64,000 nucleotides of DNA, from assembly GCF_002858925.1 (NCBI RefSeq), contig NZ_PJRS01000015.1, positions 1 to 64,000 on the forward strand. The letters are read 5' to 3'. The notes under the pieces are model-generated. The model did no database searches. It was not told the origin of the DNA and saw nothing but the letters and a program-made list of their open reading frames with translations. This document shows, piece by piece, positions 52,693 through 63,170 of the stretch. The DNA is from Caulobacter zeae (lineage in GTDB: Bacteria > Pseudomonadota > Alphaproteobacteria > Caulobacterales > Caulobacteraceae). Position 1 is the first letter of the stretch; each line of letters starts with the position of its first letter. Both the position numbers and the translations under genes were made by a program.

Positions 52693-54159
52693 ATGTCGAA
52701 GAGCCGTCGGGCCGGGTTGCTGGCCGCTGCTTGCTGCATGGGTTTTCTGGCCTCGGCGGCTAGCGCCGAGACCCTGACCGACGCGGTCGCCCTGGCCTAC
52801 CAGACCAATCCCACCATCCAGCAGCAGCGCGCCGTGCAGCGCGCCGCCGACGAGGGCGTGGTCCAGGCCAAGACCGGATTCAGGCCGACCGTGGGCCTCG
52901 ACGGCTCTATCTCGGGATCGCGCACCGATCTGGCCCACCCCCGCACGTCCGTGGTCGGCGGCCAGGTGGTGACCGGCGACGTCACCAAGTCCGCCTCCAG
53001 CGGCGCCACGCTTTCGCTGTCGCAGCCGCTCTACACGGGCGGCCAGGCCAGCGCCCGGCTGTCGGCCGCCGAAGCCGACGTGCTGGCCGGTCGCGAAGAC
53101 CTGCGCGGCGTCGAGCAGGGCGTGCTGGCCAATGTCATCACCGCCTATGTCGATGTCCGCCGCGGCCAGGAAAGCCTGCGCATCGCCCAGGAGAACGTCA
53201 GCGTCCTGACCCGTCAGCTCGACGAGTCGAACGCCCGCTTCGAGGTCGGCGAGATCACCCGCACCGACGTCGCCCAGTCCCAGGCCCGTCTGGCCGCCGC
53301 CAAGGCCAGCCTGTCGTCGTCTCAGGCCAATCTGGCCGTCGCCCGCGCCAACTACGCCCAGGTCGTCGGCCAGAACCCGACCGATCTGGCGCCCGAGCCG
53401 TCGCTGGCCGAGTTGCTGCCGGCCTCTGTCGAGCAGGCTTTCGACGCCGCCGAGGCCAATAACCCGACGGTCCAGGCCGCCCGCTACAGCGAGCGGGCCG
53501 CTTCGGCGCGTGTCGCCCAGGCCAAGTCGGCCTACCTGCCCACCGTCTCGGCCGGGGCCAGCCTCGGCTACTCGGCCAACGAGGTGAACGGCGAGTACAA
53601 GCAGTTCGGCGAGTACGATCGCGCCATCAGCGGCTCGGTCACCGCCCGCGTGCCGCTGTTCACCGGCGGCCTCAACGCCTCGAACGTCCGCACCGCCAAG
53701 GAGCGCGAGAACGCCGCCCGCATCGCCGTCGAGGGCGCCAAGCGCAACGTGGTCCAGCAGGTCTCGGCCGCCTGGAGCACTCTGCTGGCCGCCCGCGCCA
53801 ACCTCGTCTCCAACGAGGAGCAGGTGAGGGCGACCAAGATCGCCTTCGAGGGCGTGCGCCAGGAGCAGCAGGTCGGCCTGCGCACCACGCTGGACGTGCT
53901 GAACGCCCAGCAGGAGCTGCGCGCCGCCGAGCTGGCGCTCGTTACCGCCCGTCGCGACGAATATGTCGCCAGCGCCGGCGTCCTGCAGGCCATGGGCGCG
54001 CTTGATGTCGCCAAGCTGGCGCCCAGCGTCGAGCGCTACGATCCGAAGACCTCGTATGATCGCGTGGTCAATTCGGGCTGGGTGCCGTGGGAGCCGCTGG
54101 TGCGGACCATCGACAAGGTCGCCTCGCCGGCGATCGCGACCTCGCCCGGCGGCAAGTAA
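52693..54159 (+). CDS. TolC-family outer-membrane channel for type I secretion
   Basis: A 488-residue outer-membrane factor. Signal peptide at about 1-25 (MSKSRRAGLLAAACCMGFLASAASA). Two repeats of the TolC hairpin: EAVALAYQTNPTIQQQRA-type segment TLTDAVALAYQTNPTI and its second copy SVEQAFDAAEANNPTVQAAR, with the ARVPLFTGGLNAS motif near residue 325. It exports proteins or drugs with an ABC or RND partner elsewhere. In Caulobacter, RsaF-type TolC proteins export the S-layer subunit; gene order (Pcm-like, TolC, popZ, valS) suggests an RsaF-like role, though not proven. Confidence 0.88.
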   Translation: MSKSRRAGLLAAACCMGFLASAASAETLTDAVALAYQTNPTIQQQRAVQRAADEGVVQAKTGFRPTVGLDGSISGSRTDLAHPRTSVVGGQVVTGDVTKSASSGATLSLSQPLYTGGQASARLSAAEADVLAGREDLRGVEQGVLANVITAYVDVRRGQESLRIAQENVSVLTRQLDESNARFEVGEITRTDVAQSQARLAAAKASLSSSQANLAVARANYAQVVGQNPTDLAPEPSLAELLPASVEQAFDAAEANNPTVQAARYSERAASARVAQAKSAYLPTVSAGASLGYSANEVNGEYKQFGEYDRAISGSVTARVPLFTGGLNASNVRTAKERENAARIAVEGAKRNVVQQVSAAWSTLLAARANLVSNEEQVRATKIAFEGVRQEQQVGLRTTLDVLNAQQELRAAELALVTARRDEYVASAGVLQAMGALDVAKLAPSVERYDPKTSYDRVVNSGWVPWEPLVRTIDKVASPAIATSPGGK

Positions 54160-54295
54160 TCTCGTCCAACTTCAGGACGAATCAACGCGGCGCGAATCCT
54201 TGGCTTGCTTAAGCCGTGCAAGTCTGCACCATCGGCGGCACGCGTCTTGCGAGAGGCGCAAGGATTCGTAGCCCTTTCAAGACGGCCCAGCCCAC

Positions 54296-54844
54296 ATGTC
54301 CGACCAGAGCTCCCAAGAACCGACGATGGAGGAGATCCTCGCCTCGATCAGGCGGATCATCTCCGAAGACGACGCTCCGGCCGCCGAAGCGGCGCCGCCG
54401 CCTGCGCCTGCGCCCGAGCCGGTTCCCGAGCCCGAGCCGCTGATCGAGGACGACGTCCTCGAGCTGACCGACCCGATCGAGCCGCCGGCCCCGGTCGAGA
54501 CGCTCGGCGACCTCGACCTCTACACCCCCGAGCCCGAACCGGAGCCGGCCTATGAGCCGCCCCCGCCGCCGCCGGAACCCGCCTACAGCCCCCCGCCGGT
54601 GTTCAACCGCGACGAAGTGGCCGAGACTCTGGTCGGCGACCACGCCGCGGGCCTGGCCGCCAGCGCCTTCGGCAGCCTGAGCTCGGCCCTGCTGATGCCG
54701 GCCAACGGCCGTACGCTGGAAGACGTCGTGCGCGAGCTGCTGCGCCCGCTGCTGAAAGAGTGGCTGGACCAGAACCTGCCGCGTATCGTCGAGAACAAGG
54801 TCGAGGAAGAGGTCCACCGGATCTCGCGCGGCCGCGGCGTATGA
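54296..54844 (+). CDS. popZ: Polar organising protein PopZ
   Basis: A 182-residue polar scaffold (DUF2497). It has the N-terminal helix MSDQSSQEPTMEEILASIRR IISEDD (residues 1-26) that binds clients, a Pro/Glu/Asp-rich disordered linker (about 27-100), and the C-terminal helices (about 105-182) with AASAFGSLSSALLMP, TLEDVVRELLRPLLKEWLDQ and NLPRIVENKVEEEV, needed for oligomers. PopZ anchors the ParB-parS centromere and many regulators at the poles. Its linker is longer in Pro/Glu pairs than the ends, which are nearly invariant. Followed by a terminator. Confidence 0.96.
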   Translation: MSDQSSQEPTMEEILASIRRIISEDDAPAAEAAPPPAPAPEPVPEPEPLIEDDVLELTDPIEPPAPVETLGDLDLYTPEPEPEPAYEPPPPPPEPAYSPPPVFNRDEVAETLVGDHAAGLAASAFGSLSSALLMPANGRTLEDVVRELLRPLLKEWLDQNLPRIVENKVEEEVHRISRGRGV

Positions 54845-54891
54845 CATCGGCGTCGGGTCGCCCTTAAGCGGCCTTCGACGCCCGGACTTTG

Positions 54892-54921
54892 AAAAGGCGG
54901 TCGCGCTCGCGGCCGCCTTTT
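54892..54921 (+). terminator. Intrinsic terminator of popZ
   Basis: AAAAGGCGG (54892-54900) pairs with CCGCCTTTT (54913-54921) across a GC-rich loop. It lies 48 bases after the popZ stop. Confidence 0.8.
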
Positions 54922-54993
54922 CCCGTTCAAAATCCCCGATAATCCCGTCGCCCGGTTTCGCCCGGCGGCCGCAGATGGCATATCCCCTCCGCC

Positions 54994-57810
54994 ATGCTTG
55001 AAAAGACCTTCGATCCCAAAGCCGTCGAACCGCGCCTGTACGAAGCCTGGGAGGCCTCCGGGGCCTTCAAGCCGTCCGAGGATCCGAACGCCGAGCCGTT
55101 CGTCATCGTGATCCCGCCGCCGAACGTCACGGGCAGCCTTCACATCGGTCACGCCCTGAACAACACGCTGCAGGACGTGCTGACCCGCTTTCACCGGATG
55201 CGCGGCAAGGCCGCCCTGTGGCTGCCGGGCACCGACCACGCCGGCATCGCCACCCAGATGGTCGTCGAGCGCCAGCTGGCCGCCGCCGGCAACATCGGCC
55301 GCCGCGACATGGGCCGGGAGGCCTTCGTCGAGAAGGTGTGGGAGTGGAAGGCCGAAAGCGGCGGGGCGATCACCAACCAGCTGCGCCGCCTGGGCGCCAG
55401 CTGCGACTGGTCGCGCGAGCGCTTCACCCTGGACGACGGCCTGTCGGCCGCCGTCCGCAAGGTCTTCGTCCAGCTGCACAAGCAGGGCCTGCTGTATCGC
55501 GACAAGCGGCTCGTGAACTGGGATCCGCAGTTCCAGACCGCCATCTCCGACCTCGAGGTCGAGCAGAAGGAGGTCGACGGCGCCTACTGGCACTTCGCCT
55601 ATCCTCTGGCCGACGGCGTGACCTACCAGCACCCCGTCGAGTTCGACGACGAGGGCAAGCCGACCCAATATGAGACACGCGACTACATCGTCGTGGCTAC
55701 CACCCGTCCCGAAACGATGCTGGGCGACACGGGCGTGGCCGTCCATCCGTCGGACGAGCGCTACAAGGACCTGGTCGGCAAGGACGTCGTCCTGCCGATC
55801 GTCGGCCGCCGCATCCCGATCGTCGCCGACGACTACGCCGACCCGACCAAGGGCTCGGGCGCGGTGAAGATCACCCCGGCCCACGACTTCAACGACTTCC
55901 AGGTCGGCAAGCGCGCCGGCCTGCCGTCGATCAACATCCTGACCCCGGAAGCCAAGCTCAACGACGCCGTCCCGGCCGAGTACCAGGGCATGGACCGCTT
56001 CGCCGCGCGCAAGGCCATCGTCGCCCGCGCCGAGGAAGAGGGCTGGCTGAAGGAGATCGAGAAGACCAGGCACATGGTCCCGCACGGCGACCGTTCGGGC
56101 GTGGTCATCGAGCCCTACCTGACCGACCAGTGGTACGTCGACGCCTACACCCTGGCCCAGCCGGCCCTGAAGGCCGTCGAGAACGGCGACACCGTCTTCG
56201 AGCCGAAGCACTGGGAGAAGACCTACTTCGAGTGGCTGCGCAACATCGAGCCCTGGTGCGTCTCGCGCCAGCTCTGGTGGGGCCACCGCATCCCGGCCTG
56301 GTTCGGCCCGGAGATTGATGAGCTCGGCAACCCTGTTGTCTCGGCTGAGCGGCCGTTCGTCGCCGAAACGGAAGAAGAGATCATCGCCGAAGCGAAGGCC
56401 TTCTATGGCGACAGGCCGATCAAGATCGTGTCGGTTGCCGACCTCACGGCTGCCTACGAGACTGAGCCGGGCACGATCCATCTGTATCGCGACGAAGACG
56501 TCCTCGACACTTGGTTCAGCTCGGCCCTGTGGCCGTTCTCGACCCTGGGCTGGCCGGAAAAGACCCCGGACGTCGCTCGCTTCTATCCGACCAGCACCCT
56601 GGTCACGGGCTTTGACATCATCTTCTTCTGGGTCGCCCGGATGATGATGATGGGCATCCACTTCATGGGTGAAGCCCCGTTCAAGCAGGTGTTCATCAAC
56701 GCCCTCGTCCGTGACGAGAAGGGCGCCAAGATGAGCAAGTCCAAGGGCAACGTCATCGACCCGCTGGCCCTGATCGACGAGCTGGGCTGCGACGCCGTGC
56801 GCTTCACCCTGACGGCCATGTCGGGCCAGGCGCGCGACATCAAGCTGTCGAAGCAACGCATTGAAGGCTATCGCAACTTCGGCACCAAGCTGTGGAACGC
56901 CACGCGCTTCGCCCAGATGAACGGCTGCGTCCGCGTCGAGGGCTTCGACCCGGCGTCGGTGACCCAGCCGCTCAACAAGTGGATCCGCGGCGAGGTCGTC
57001 AAGACGCTCGGCGAAGTCACCAAGGCCTTCGAGGCCCCGGCCTTCGACGAAGGCGCCAGCGCGCTCTACCGCTTCATCTGGAACGTGTTCTGCGACTGGT
57101 ACCTGGAACTGGCCAAGCCGGTGCTCAATGGCGAGGACGAGGCTGCCAAGGCCGAGACCCGCGCCATGACCGCCTGGGTGCTCGACCAGATCCTGATCCT
57201 GCTGCACCCGGTGATGCCGTTCATCACCGAGGAGCTGTGGGACAAGACGGCCGAGGAGGGCGGTCCGGCTCGCGACGCCATGCTGATCTCCACCCGCTGG
57301 CCGGAAATGCCGGAAAGCTGGATCGACGCCGAGGCCGCCGCCGAGATCGGCTGGCTGGTCGACACCGTCGGCGAGATCCGCTCGCTGCGCGCCGAGATGA
57401 ACGTGCCGCCGTCGGCCAAGCCGGCCCTGGCCGTGGTCGGGGCGGGCGAGGGCACGCTGGGCCGCCTGGAGCGCCAGCGCGACCTCTTGGTCAGTCTGGC
57501 CCGTCTGGGCGAGGTCGCCATCGCCGACGCCGCGCCCGCCGGCACGGCGCCGGTGGTGATGGGCGAAGCCACGGGCGCCCTGGGCGTCGCCGAGTTCATC
57601 GACGTCGCCGCCGAAAAGGCCCGCCTGACCAAGGAGATCGCCGGCCACGTGTCGGAGATCGAAAAGACCGGCAAGAAGCTCGGCAACCCCGACTTCCTGG
57701 CCCGCGCCAAGCCCGAGGTCGTCGAGGAAAACCGCGAACGCCTCGCCGAGGCAGAAGCAGCGAAAGCCAAGCTGGAAGCCGCGCTCGGTCGTCTCGCGGC
57801 GATGGGGTGA
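54994..57810 (+). CDS. valS: Valyl-tRNA synthetase
   Basis: A 938-residue class I synthetase that charges tRNA-Val. Motifs: HIGH-type LHIGHAL (near 53) in [22 protein letters not shown], the CP1 editing domain with [15 protein letters not shown] (near 230) that clears mischarged Thr, KMSKSKGN (near 580), the anticodon domain, and a C-terminal coiled coil (about 870-938). Length and order match the bacterial form. ATG 54994 is 73 bases after the popZ terminator. A family B repeat follows the stop. Confidence 0.97.
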   Translation: MLEKTFDPKAVEPRLYEAWEASGAFKPSEDPNAEPFVIVIPPPNVTGSLHIGHALNNTLQDVLTRFHRMRGKAALWLPGTDHAGIATQMVVERQLAAAGNIGRRDMGREAFVEKVWEWKAESGGAITNQLRRLGASCDWSRERFTLDDGLSAAVRKVFVQLHKQGLLYRDKRLVNWDPQFQTAISDLEVEQKEVDGAYWHFAYPLADGVTYQHPVEFDDEGKPTQYETRDYIVVATTRPETMLGDTGVAVHPSDERYKDLVGKDVVLPIVGRRIPIVADDYADPTKGSGAVKITPAHDFNDFQVGKRAGLPSINILTPEAKLNDAVPAEYQGMDRFAARKAIVARAEEEGWLKEIEKTRHMVPHGDRSGVVIEPYLTDQWYVDAYTLAQPALKAVENGDTVFEPKHWEKTYFEWLRNIEPWCVSRQLWWGHRIPAWFGPEIDELGNPVVSAERPFVAETEEEIIAEAKAFYGDRPIKIVSVADLTAAYETEPGTIHLYRDEDVLDTWFSSALWPFSTLGWPEKTPDVARFYPTSTLVTGFDIIFFWVARMMMMGIHFMGEAPFKQVFINALVRDEKGAKMSKSKGNVIDPLALIDELGCDAVRFTLTAMSGQARDIKLSKQRIEGYRNFGTKLWNATRFAQMNGCVRVEGFDPASVTQPLNKWIRGEVVKTLGEVTKAFEAPAFDEGASALYRFIWNVFCDWYLELAKPVLNGEDEAAKAETRAMTAWVLDQILILLHPVMPFITEELWDKTAEEGGPARDAMLISTRWPEMPESWIDAEAAAEIGWLVDTVGEIRSLRAEMNVPPSAKPALAVVGAGEGTLGRLERQRDLLVSLARLGEVAIADAAPAGTAPVVMGEATGALGVAEFIDVAAEKARLTKEIAGHVSEIEKTGKKLGNPDFLARAKPEVVEENRERLAEAEAAKAKLEAALGRLAAMG

Positions 57811-57813
57811 CAA

Positions 57814-57935
57814 AAACCCTCCCCCTGATGGGGGAGGTGGCCGCGAAGCGGTCGGAGGGGGAAGTGTCAGCGGCGGCAGGGCCTTCCCCCTCCGTCGCCT
57901 GACGGCGCTGCCTCCCCCTTCAGGGGGAGGGTCTC
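57814..57935. repeat. Family B paired inverted repeat (copy after valS)
   Basis: ACCCTCCCCCTGATGGGGGAGGT at the left and its inverse CCTCCCCCTTCAGGGGGAGGGT at the right flank a GC-rich centre with GGAGGGGGAAG and CTTCCCCCTCC. The arms are related to the copies at 42626 and 59826. It lies between valS and the acyl-CoA synthetase gene. Confidence 0.8.
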
Positions 57936-58055
57936 TCCCAACTAAACATTGTTCCCCTATCGTCCAAACGACCGTTTACATCGGCCGTGCGGGCGTGCTT
58001 ACTCGACGGAAACGCGCCGCTTGAACGAGCGCGATCGACACCGGGAGAGTAACGA

Positions 58056-59813
58056 ATGACCCAGGCCGCTCACGCGCCCAACCCCGTCCCATGGCCGGCC
58101 ATGTCGGTGAAGCAGGCCTACGCCCTGATCACCGCGCCAGGATCGGTCGGCGAGATGGAGGAGGTCGAGATCCGCGGCGTGCCGACCCGCACCTGGAAGA
58201 ACCTCCCGCCCACACTGCGCCACACCTTGCAGGTCGGCCGCACCCACGGCGACAAGATCTATCTCGTCCACGAGGACGAGCGGGTCAGCTTCGAGGCCTT
58301 CTATCGCGCCGTGACGGCCTTCGCCGCCGAGCTGGAGGCCAAGGGGGTCAAGAAGGGCGACCGGGTGGCCCTGATTATGCGCAACCTGCCCGAATGGCCT
58401 GTGGCCTTCTATGCGGGCCTGTCGATCGGCGCGATCCTCACCCCGCTGAACGCCTGGTGGACCGGGCCCGAGCTGGAATACGGCCTCACCGACTCCGGCG
58501 CCTCGGTGGCGGTGATGGACGTCGAGCGCTTCGAGCGCCTGGCCGAGCACTTCGACAACTGCCCCGAGCTCAAGCGCGTCTATGTCTCGCGCAGCAAGGA
58601 AGACATCGCCCATCCCTATGTCACGCGCCTCGAAAGCGTGATCGGCTGCCCCAACGACTGGATCAAGCTGGAGGAGCGCCCGCTCTCGACCGTCGAGCTG
58701 GGCCCGGAAGACGACGCGACGATCTTCTACACCTCCGGCACCACCGGAAAGCCCAAGGGGGCGCTAGCCACCCATCGGGCGGTCAACAGCAACATCTTCG
58801 CCGCCGCCGCCGCTTCCGCCCGCAGTTTCCTGCGCCGGGGCGAAGCGCCGCCCCAGCCCGATCCCAGCCTGCCGCAGAAGGGCGCCCTGATCTCGGTGCC
58901 GTTCTTCCACGCCACCGGCTGTTTCGCGGTGATGAACCCCTCGCTGTTCGGCGGGGCCAAGATGGCCATGATCCGCAAGTGGGATCCCGAAAAGGCCATG
59001 CAGCTGATCCAGGACGAGAAGCTGACCCAGATGGGCGGCGTGCCGACCATCGCCTGGCAGATCATCGAGCATCCCAGCCGCGACAGGTACGACCTGTCCT
59101 CGCTGGAGGCCGTGGCCTATGGCGGCGCGCCCTCGGCGCCGGAACTGGTGCGCAAGATCAAGGAGATCTGGCCAAAATCCTCGCCCGGCAACGGCTGGGG
59201 CATGACCGAGACCTCGGCCACGGCCACGTCCAACTCGGCCGAGGACTACGAGAACCGCCCCGAAAGCTGCGGTCCGGCCGTGCCGGTCACCGACCTGAAG
59301 ATCATGACCCTGGAAGCCCCCTACGAGGAGCTGCCGATCGGCTCGGTCGGCGAGCTGTGGTGCAAGGGTCCGCAGGTGGTGAAGGGCTACTGGAACAAGC
59401 CCGAGGCCACGGCCCAGACCTTCATCGACGGCTGGGTGCGCACCGGCGATCTCGCCCGTCTGGACGAAGAGGGCTTCTGCTACATCATCGACCGGGCCAA
59501 GGACATGCTGATCCGTGGCGGCGAGAACATCTACTGCATCGAGGTCGAGAACGTCCTCTACGACCACCCGGCGGTGATGGACGCCGCCCTGGTCGGCGTC
59601 GAGCACAAGACCCTGGGCGAGGAGCCGGCCGCCGTCGTCACCCTCAAGCCCGGCGCGACCGCCACCGAAGACGAACTGCGCGCCTTTGTCGCCGACCGCC
59701 TGGCCGCCTTCAAGGTGCCCGTGAAGGTGATCTTCTGGCCCGAGACCCTGCCTCGCAACGCCAACGGGAAGATCCTGAAGACCGAACTGAAGAAGGTCTT
59801 CGTGACGGGGTGA
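58056..59813 (+). CDS. Long-chain acyl-CoA synthetase-like AMP-forming enzyme
   Basis: A 585-residue adenylate-forming enzyme. The ATP/AMP signature is TIFYTSGTTGKPKGAL (near residue 227); later motifs GWGMTETSA (near 380), GWVRTGDLARLDEEG and the C-terminal catalytic Lys in PRNANGKILKTEL complete the ANL fold. It activates a carboxylic acid to acyl-CoA; the chain length cannot be read from sequence. ATG 58056 is preceded by GGGAGA. It is flanked by family B repeats on both sides. Confidence 0.92.
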   Translation: MTQAAHAPNPVPWPAMSVKQAYALITAPGSVGEMEEVEIRGVPTRTWKNLPPTLRHTLQVGRTHGDKIYLVHEDERVSFEAFYRAVTAFAAELEAKGVKKGDRVALIMRNLPEWPVAFYAGLSIGAILTPLNAWWTGPELEYGLTDSGASVAVMDVERFERLAEHFDNCPELKRVYVSRSKEDIAHPYVTRLESVIGCPNDWIKLEERPLSTVELGPEDDATIFYTSGTTGKPKGALATHRAVNSNIFAAAAASARSFLRRGEAPPQPDPSLPQKGALISVPFFHATGCFAVMNPSLFGGAKMAMIRKWDPEKAMQLIQDEKLTQMGGVPTIAWQIIEHPSRDRYDLSSLEAVAYGGAPSAPELVRKIKEIWPKSSPGNGWGMTETSATATSNSAEDYENRPESCGPAVPVTDLKIMTLEAPYEELPIGSVGELWCKGPQVVKGYWNKPEATAQTFIDGWVRTGDLARLDEEGFCYIIDRAKDMLIRGGENIYCIEVENVLYDHPAVMDAALVGVEHKTLGEEPAAVVTLKPGATATEDELRAFVADRLAAFKVPVKVIFWPETLPRNANGKILKTELKKVFVTG

Positions 59814-59825
59814 GGGCGTTCTTGG

Positions 59826-59958
59826 TCCTCCCCCTGAAGGGGGAGGTGGCCCGAAGGGCCGGAGGGGGAAGTTCCCGCAAGGCCTGCGACAGCTCCAAAG
59901 CCAGCAGTCCCTTCCCCCTAAGTCGCTCCGCGACAGCTCCCCCTTCAGGGGGAGCGTC
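59826..59958. repeat. Family B paired inverted repeat (copy before aspS)
   Basis: TCCTCCCCCTGAAGGGGGAGGT at the left and CTCCCCCTTCAGGGGGAGC at the right, with GGAGGGGGAAG and CTTCCCCCTA in the centre. Nearest in layout to the copy at 57814; the two bracket one gene. Confidence 0.8.
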
Positions 59959-60089
59959 TTGAAGGACGGGCCGCAGGGGTGGGCGCCGCCAGACGGTCCA
60001 GATCCACCAACGCCCTCAGAATCCTTGACATAAACGCCCCCGCATGCGCCTTTCCGCGCCTTGCAAATCAACGCGTTTCGAAGCCTTTC

Positions 60090-61928
60090 ATGACCACGAT
60101 GCACGCCTATCGCACCCATAACTGCGGCGCTCTTCGGGCCAGCGACACCAACGCCAATGTGCGTCTGTCGGGCTGGATCCACCGCAAGCGCGACCACGGC
60201 GGCCTGGTCTTCATCGACCTGCGCGACCACTACGGCCTGACCCAGCTGGTCCTGCACCCCGAAACCCCCGGCTTCGCCATCGTCGAGCGCCTGCGCGCCG
60301 AGAGCGTCATCCGCGTCGACGGCGTCGTGATCGCCCGTGACGCCGCCGTGGTGAACCCCAACCTGCCGACCGGCGAGATCGAGATCCGCGTCACCGACGT
60401 CGAAGTGCTCTCGACCGCCGACGAGCTGCCGCTGCCGGTCTTTGGCGAGCCGGACTATCCCGAAGAGATCCGCCTCAAGCACCGCTATCTCGACCTGCGC
60501 CGTGAGACCCTGCACAAGAACATCGTGCTGCGCTCGCGCGTGATCCAGTCGATCCGCAACCGCATGTTCGCCCAGGGCTTCAACGAGTTCCAGACGCCGA
60601 TCCTGACGGCGTCGTCGCCGGAAGGCGCGCGCGACTTCCTGGTGCCCTCGCGCCTGCACCCCGAGAAGTTCTATGCGCTTCCCCAAGCGCCCCAGCAGTT
60701 CAAGCAGCTGCTGATGGTCTCGGGCTTCGACCGCTACTTCCAGATCGCCCCGTGCTTCCGCGACGAAGATCTGCGCGCCGACCGCTCGCTCGAGTTCTAC
60801 CAACTCGATGTCGAGATGAGCTTCGTGACGCAGGAAGACGTGTTCGCGGCCATCGAGCCGGTGATGCACGGCGTCTTCGAGGAGTTCTCGAACGGCAAGC
60901 CGGTCTCGCCGATCAGCGAGACCCACACCTTCACCAACGACTTTGGCCAGGCCTTCGAGCACAAGGGCTTCGAGCGCCTGACCTACGCCCAGTCGATGGC
61001 CTGGTACGGCAGCGACAAGCCCGACCTGCGCAACCCGATCAAGATGGCCGACGTCTCCGAGCACTTCCGTGACGGCGGCTTTGGCCTGTTCGCCAAGATC
61101 CTCGTCGCCGACGCCAAGAACGCCATCTGGGCCATCCCGGCCCCGACCGGCGGTTCGCGCGCCTTCTGCGACCGCATGAACAGCTGGGCCCAGGGCGAAG
61201 GCCAGCCGGGCCTCGGCTACGTGTTCTGGTCGGAAGACCAGGGCGGCTGGGGCGGCCCGATCGCCAAGAACCTGGGTGAACCGACCCAGGCCCTGATGGA
61301 AAGCCTGGGCCTGGGCGCCGGCGACGCCGCCTTCTTCGTGGCCGGCGATCCGGCCGTGTTCGCCAAGTTCGCGGGCCTGGCCCGCACCCGCGTCGGCACG
61401 GAGCTGAAGCTGGTCGCCGAAGAGCAGTTCAAGTTCTGCTGGATCGTCGACTTCCCGATGTTCGAATGGAACGAGGACGAGAAGCGCGTCGACTTCTCGC
61501 ACAACCCGTTCTCGATGCCGCAGGGCGGTCTGGAGGCCCTGGAAGGCCAGGACCCCCTGACCATCCGCGCCTACCAGTACGACATCGTCTGCAACGGCTA
61601 CGAGCTGTGCTCGGGCGCGATCCGGAACCACAAGCCCGAGATCATGCTCAAGGCTTTCGAGCTCGCCGGCTACGGCCCCGAAGTGGTCGAGGAGCAGTTC
61701 GGCGGCATGCTGAACGCCTTCCGCTTCGGCGCCCCGCCGCACGGCGGCCTGGCCCCCGGCATCGACCGCATCGTCATGCTGCTGGCCGAGCAGGTCGCCA
61801 TCCGCGAGGTCATCGCCTTCCCGCTGAACCAGCAGGGCCAGGACCTGCTGATGAACGCGCCGGCGAACGTGCTCGACAAGCAGCTCAAGGAGCTGCACAT
61901 CCGCACGGCTCCCCCGATCAAGGTCTAA
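60090..61928 (+). CDS. aspS: Aspartyl-tRNA synthetase
   Basis: A 612-residue class II synthetase. N-terminal OB-fold anticodon domain ([43 protein letters not shown]), class II motif 2 ([23 protein letters not shown]), the bacterial GAD insertion (about 290-420) and motif 3 ([13 protein letters not shown]). I use ATG 60090 (ATG 60099 also possible); the frame is open 37 codons further upstream without family sequence. Whether it is discriminating or also charges tRNA-Asn depends on other genes. A terminator follows. Confidence 0.96.
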   Translation: MTTMHAYRTHNCGALRASDTNANVRLSGWIHRKRDHGGLVFIDLRDHYGLTQLVLHPETPGFAIVERLRAESVIRVDGVVIARDAAVVNPNLPTGEIEIRVTDVEVLSTADELPLPVFGEPDYPEEIRLKHRYLDLRRETLHKNIVLRSRVIQSIRNRMFAQGFNEFQTPILTASSPEGARDFLVPSRLHPEKFYALPQAPQQFKQLLMVSGFDRYFQIAPCFRDEDLRADRSLEFYQLDVEMSFVTQEDVFAAIEPVMHGVFEEFSNGKPVSPISETHTFTNDFGQAFEHKGFERLTYAQSMAWYGSDKPDLRNPIKMADVSEHFRDGGFGLFAKILVADAKNAIWAIPAPTGGSRAFCDRMNSWAQGEGQPGLGYVFWSEDQGGWGGPIAKNLGEPTQALMESLGLGAGDAAFFVAGDPAVFAKFAGLARTRVGTELKLVAEEQFKFCWIVDFPMFEWNEDEKRVDFSHNPFSMPQGGLEALEGQDPLTIRAYQYDIVCNGYELCSGAIRNHKPEIMLKAFELAGYGPEVVEEQFGGMLNAFRFGAPPHGGLAPGIDRIVMLLAEQVAIREVIAFPLNQQGQDLLMNAPANVLDKQLKELHIRTAPPIKV

Positions 61929-61956
61929 GGACCTGGCGGCAAGCGCCTGAAAGACA

Positions 61957-61990
61957 AAGCCCTCCGGCCGCTCGGCTCGGAGGGCTTTTT
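61957..61990 (+). terminator. Intrinsic terminator of aspS
   Basis: AAGCCCTCCG (61957-61966) pairs with CGGAGGGCTT (61978-61987) and runs into TTTTTCG. It lies 28 bases after the aspS stop. Confidence 0.9.
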
Positions 61991-62036
61991 CGTGTTATGG
62001 TGCCGCTGTCGGGGGTGCGCCCTGGGAGGGTTCCCG

Positions 62037-62585
62037 ATGTTCAGGACCGCGTTCGCAATGTGCCTCTGCCTGTCGGTCGCGACGGGCGCCTACGCCGCTT
62101 CCCCGCCGACCATGGCGGACCAGAAAGCCATCGATAGCGCCATGTCGGCCGCGCCGCCGGCGTTGGCCAAGGACGCGGCGATCATGACCTTCGCCGCCGA
62201 CGGCTCGATGCGCCACCTGCGCGACGGGACCAACGGCTACACTTGCATGCCCGACATCCCGACGACGCCCGGCGTCGACCCGATGTGCGCCGACGCCAAC
62301 GCCATGGAATGGGCCATGGCCATGTTCGGCCGCAAGCCGCCGCCGGAAGGCAAGCCGGGCTTCATCTACATGCTGATGGGCGGCTCGGATCCCAGCAACC
62401 TCGACCCCTACGCCACCAAGCCGATGGACGGTCACGACTGGGTCAAGACCGGTCCGCACGTGATGGTCGTCGGCGCGCCGGGCATGCTGGCCGGCTATCC
62501 GGGCGGCGCGCGGCCGGACACCTCGAAGCCCTATGTCATGTTCCCCGACACGCCCTATGCGCACCTGATGCTGCCGGTGCGCTGA
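62037..62585 (+). CDS. Exported hypothetical protein
   Basis: A 182-residue protein with a signal peptide (MFRTAFAMCLCLSVATGAYA, cleavage near 20). The mature part is rich in Met, Pro and Gly (TCMPDIPTTPGVDPMCADANAMEWAMAMFG, IYMLMGGSDPSN, HVMVVGAPGMLAGYPGGARPDTSKPYVMFPDTPYAHLMLPV). Two Cys could form a disulfide. I do not recognise the family. ATG 62037 has GGAGGG upstream. Alone on + after the aspS terminator. Confidence 0.78.
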   Translation: MFRTAFAMCLCLSVATGAYAASPPTMADQKAIDSAMSAAPPALAKDAAIMTFAADGSMRHLRDGTNGYTCMPDIPTTPGVDPMCADANAMEWAMAMFGRKPPPEGKPGFIYMLMGGSDPSNLDPYATKPMDGHDWVKTGPHVMVVGAPGMLAGYPGGARPDTSKPYVMFPDTPYAHLMLPVR

Positions 62586-62595
62586 GCTCGCCAGC

Positions 62596-63093
62596 TCAGC
62601 GGCAGCGGGGGATCGACAGGCCGCGCGGCAGGGTCGTCGAGGGATCGCCACAGGCCCGGTTCAGCTGGGCTTGGGTGAGGCCGCTCGCGCGGTCCATCTC
62701 GGCCCCCGAGAAGTTGACGCCCGACAGGTTGGCCTGCGCGAAGCTCGCGCCTTCCAGATAGGCGCCGACGAAGGTGGCGTTGGTCAGGTCTGCCTTGGCG
62801 AAATTGGCGCCGCCGAACACGCCGCCATAGGCGTTGACGTCGCGCAGGTCGCCGCCGGCGAAGCGCGTGCGGCCCATCACCGCCAACGACAGGTCGGCCT
62901 GGCGCAGGCGGGCGCCGGATAGGTTCTTGGCCCGCAGGGTCAGGCCCGACAGGTCGGCCTGGAACAGGTTGCAGCGCGGGCAGTCGGCGCCGCGACGCAC
63001 GCTGGCGATCTGGCCGGCGTTCTGCGCCAAGGCGGGACCGGCCAAGGCCAGGGTCGACAGCACTGCGGCGGCGAGAAGGGCCAGCGGTTTCAT
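62596..63093 (-). CDS. Exported pentapeptide-repeat protein
   Basis: A 165-residue protein with a signal peptide at about 1-23 (MKPLALLAAAVLSTLALAGPALA) and, from about 40 to 135, repeats of the A(D/N)LxX pattern (ADLSGLTLRAKNLSGARLRQADLS, ANFAKADLTNATFVGAYLEGASFAQANLSGVNF), giving a right-handed quadrilateral beta-helix. Two Cys pairs (CPRC near 38 and two later) may bind metal or form disulfides. Exact role unknown. Convergent with the hypothetical at 62037. Confidence 0.88.
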   Translation of the reverse strand: MKPLALLAAAVLSTLALAGPALAQNAGQIASVRRGADCPRCNLFQADLSGLTLRAKNLSGARLRQADLSLAVMGRTRFAGGDLRDVNAYGGVFGGANFAKADLTNATFVGAYLEGASFAQANLSGVNFSGAEMDRASGLTQAQLNRACGDPSTTLPRGLSIPRCR

Positions 63094-63170
63094 TTCGGCA
63101 CGCGTCCTTGGCGATGGAAAGGGCGGGATACGGGACTCGCCGCGATCACAGCAAGTCCCGCGCCGGAAAC

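Noticed and set aside
54583..57813. A 1076-codon open frame on the minus strand opposite valS
   Set aside because: Its residues are Gly/Val/Asp/Arg/Leu-rich with no family motif, and it mirrors valS codon positions. Long antisense frames are expected at this GC content.
58764..61898. A 1044-codon open frame on the minus strand opposite aspS and the acyl-CoA synthetase
   Set aside because: It spans two clear + strand genes and a repeat, and its composition is that of antisense codon bias.
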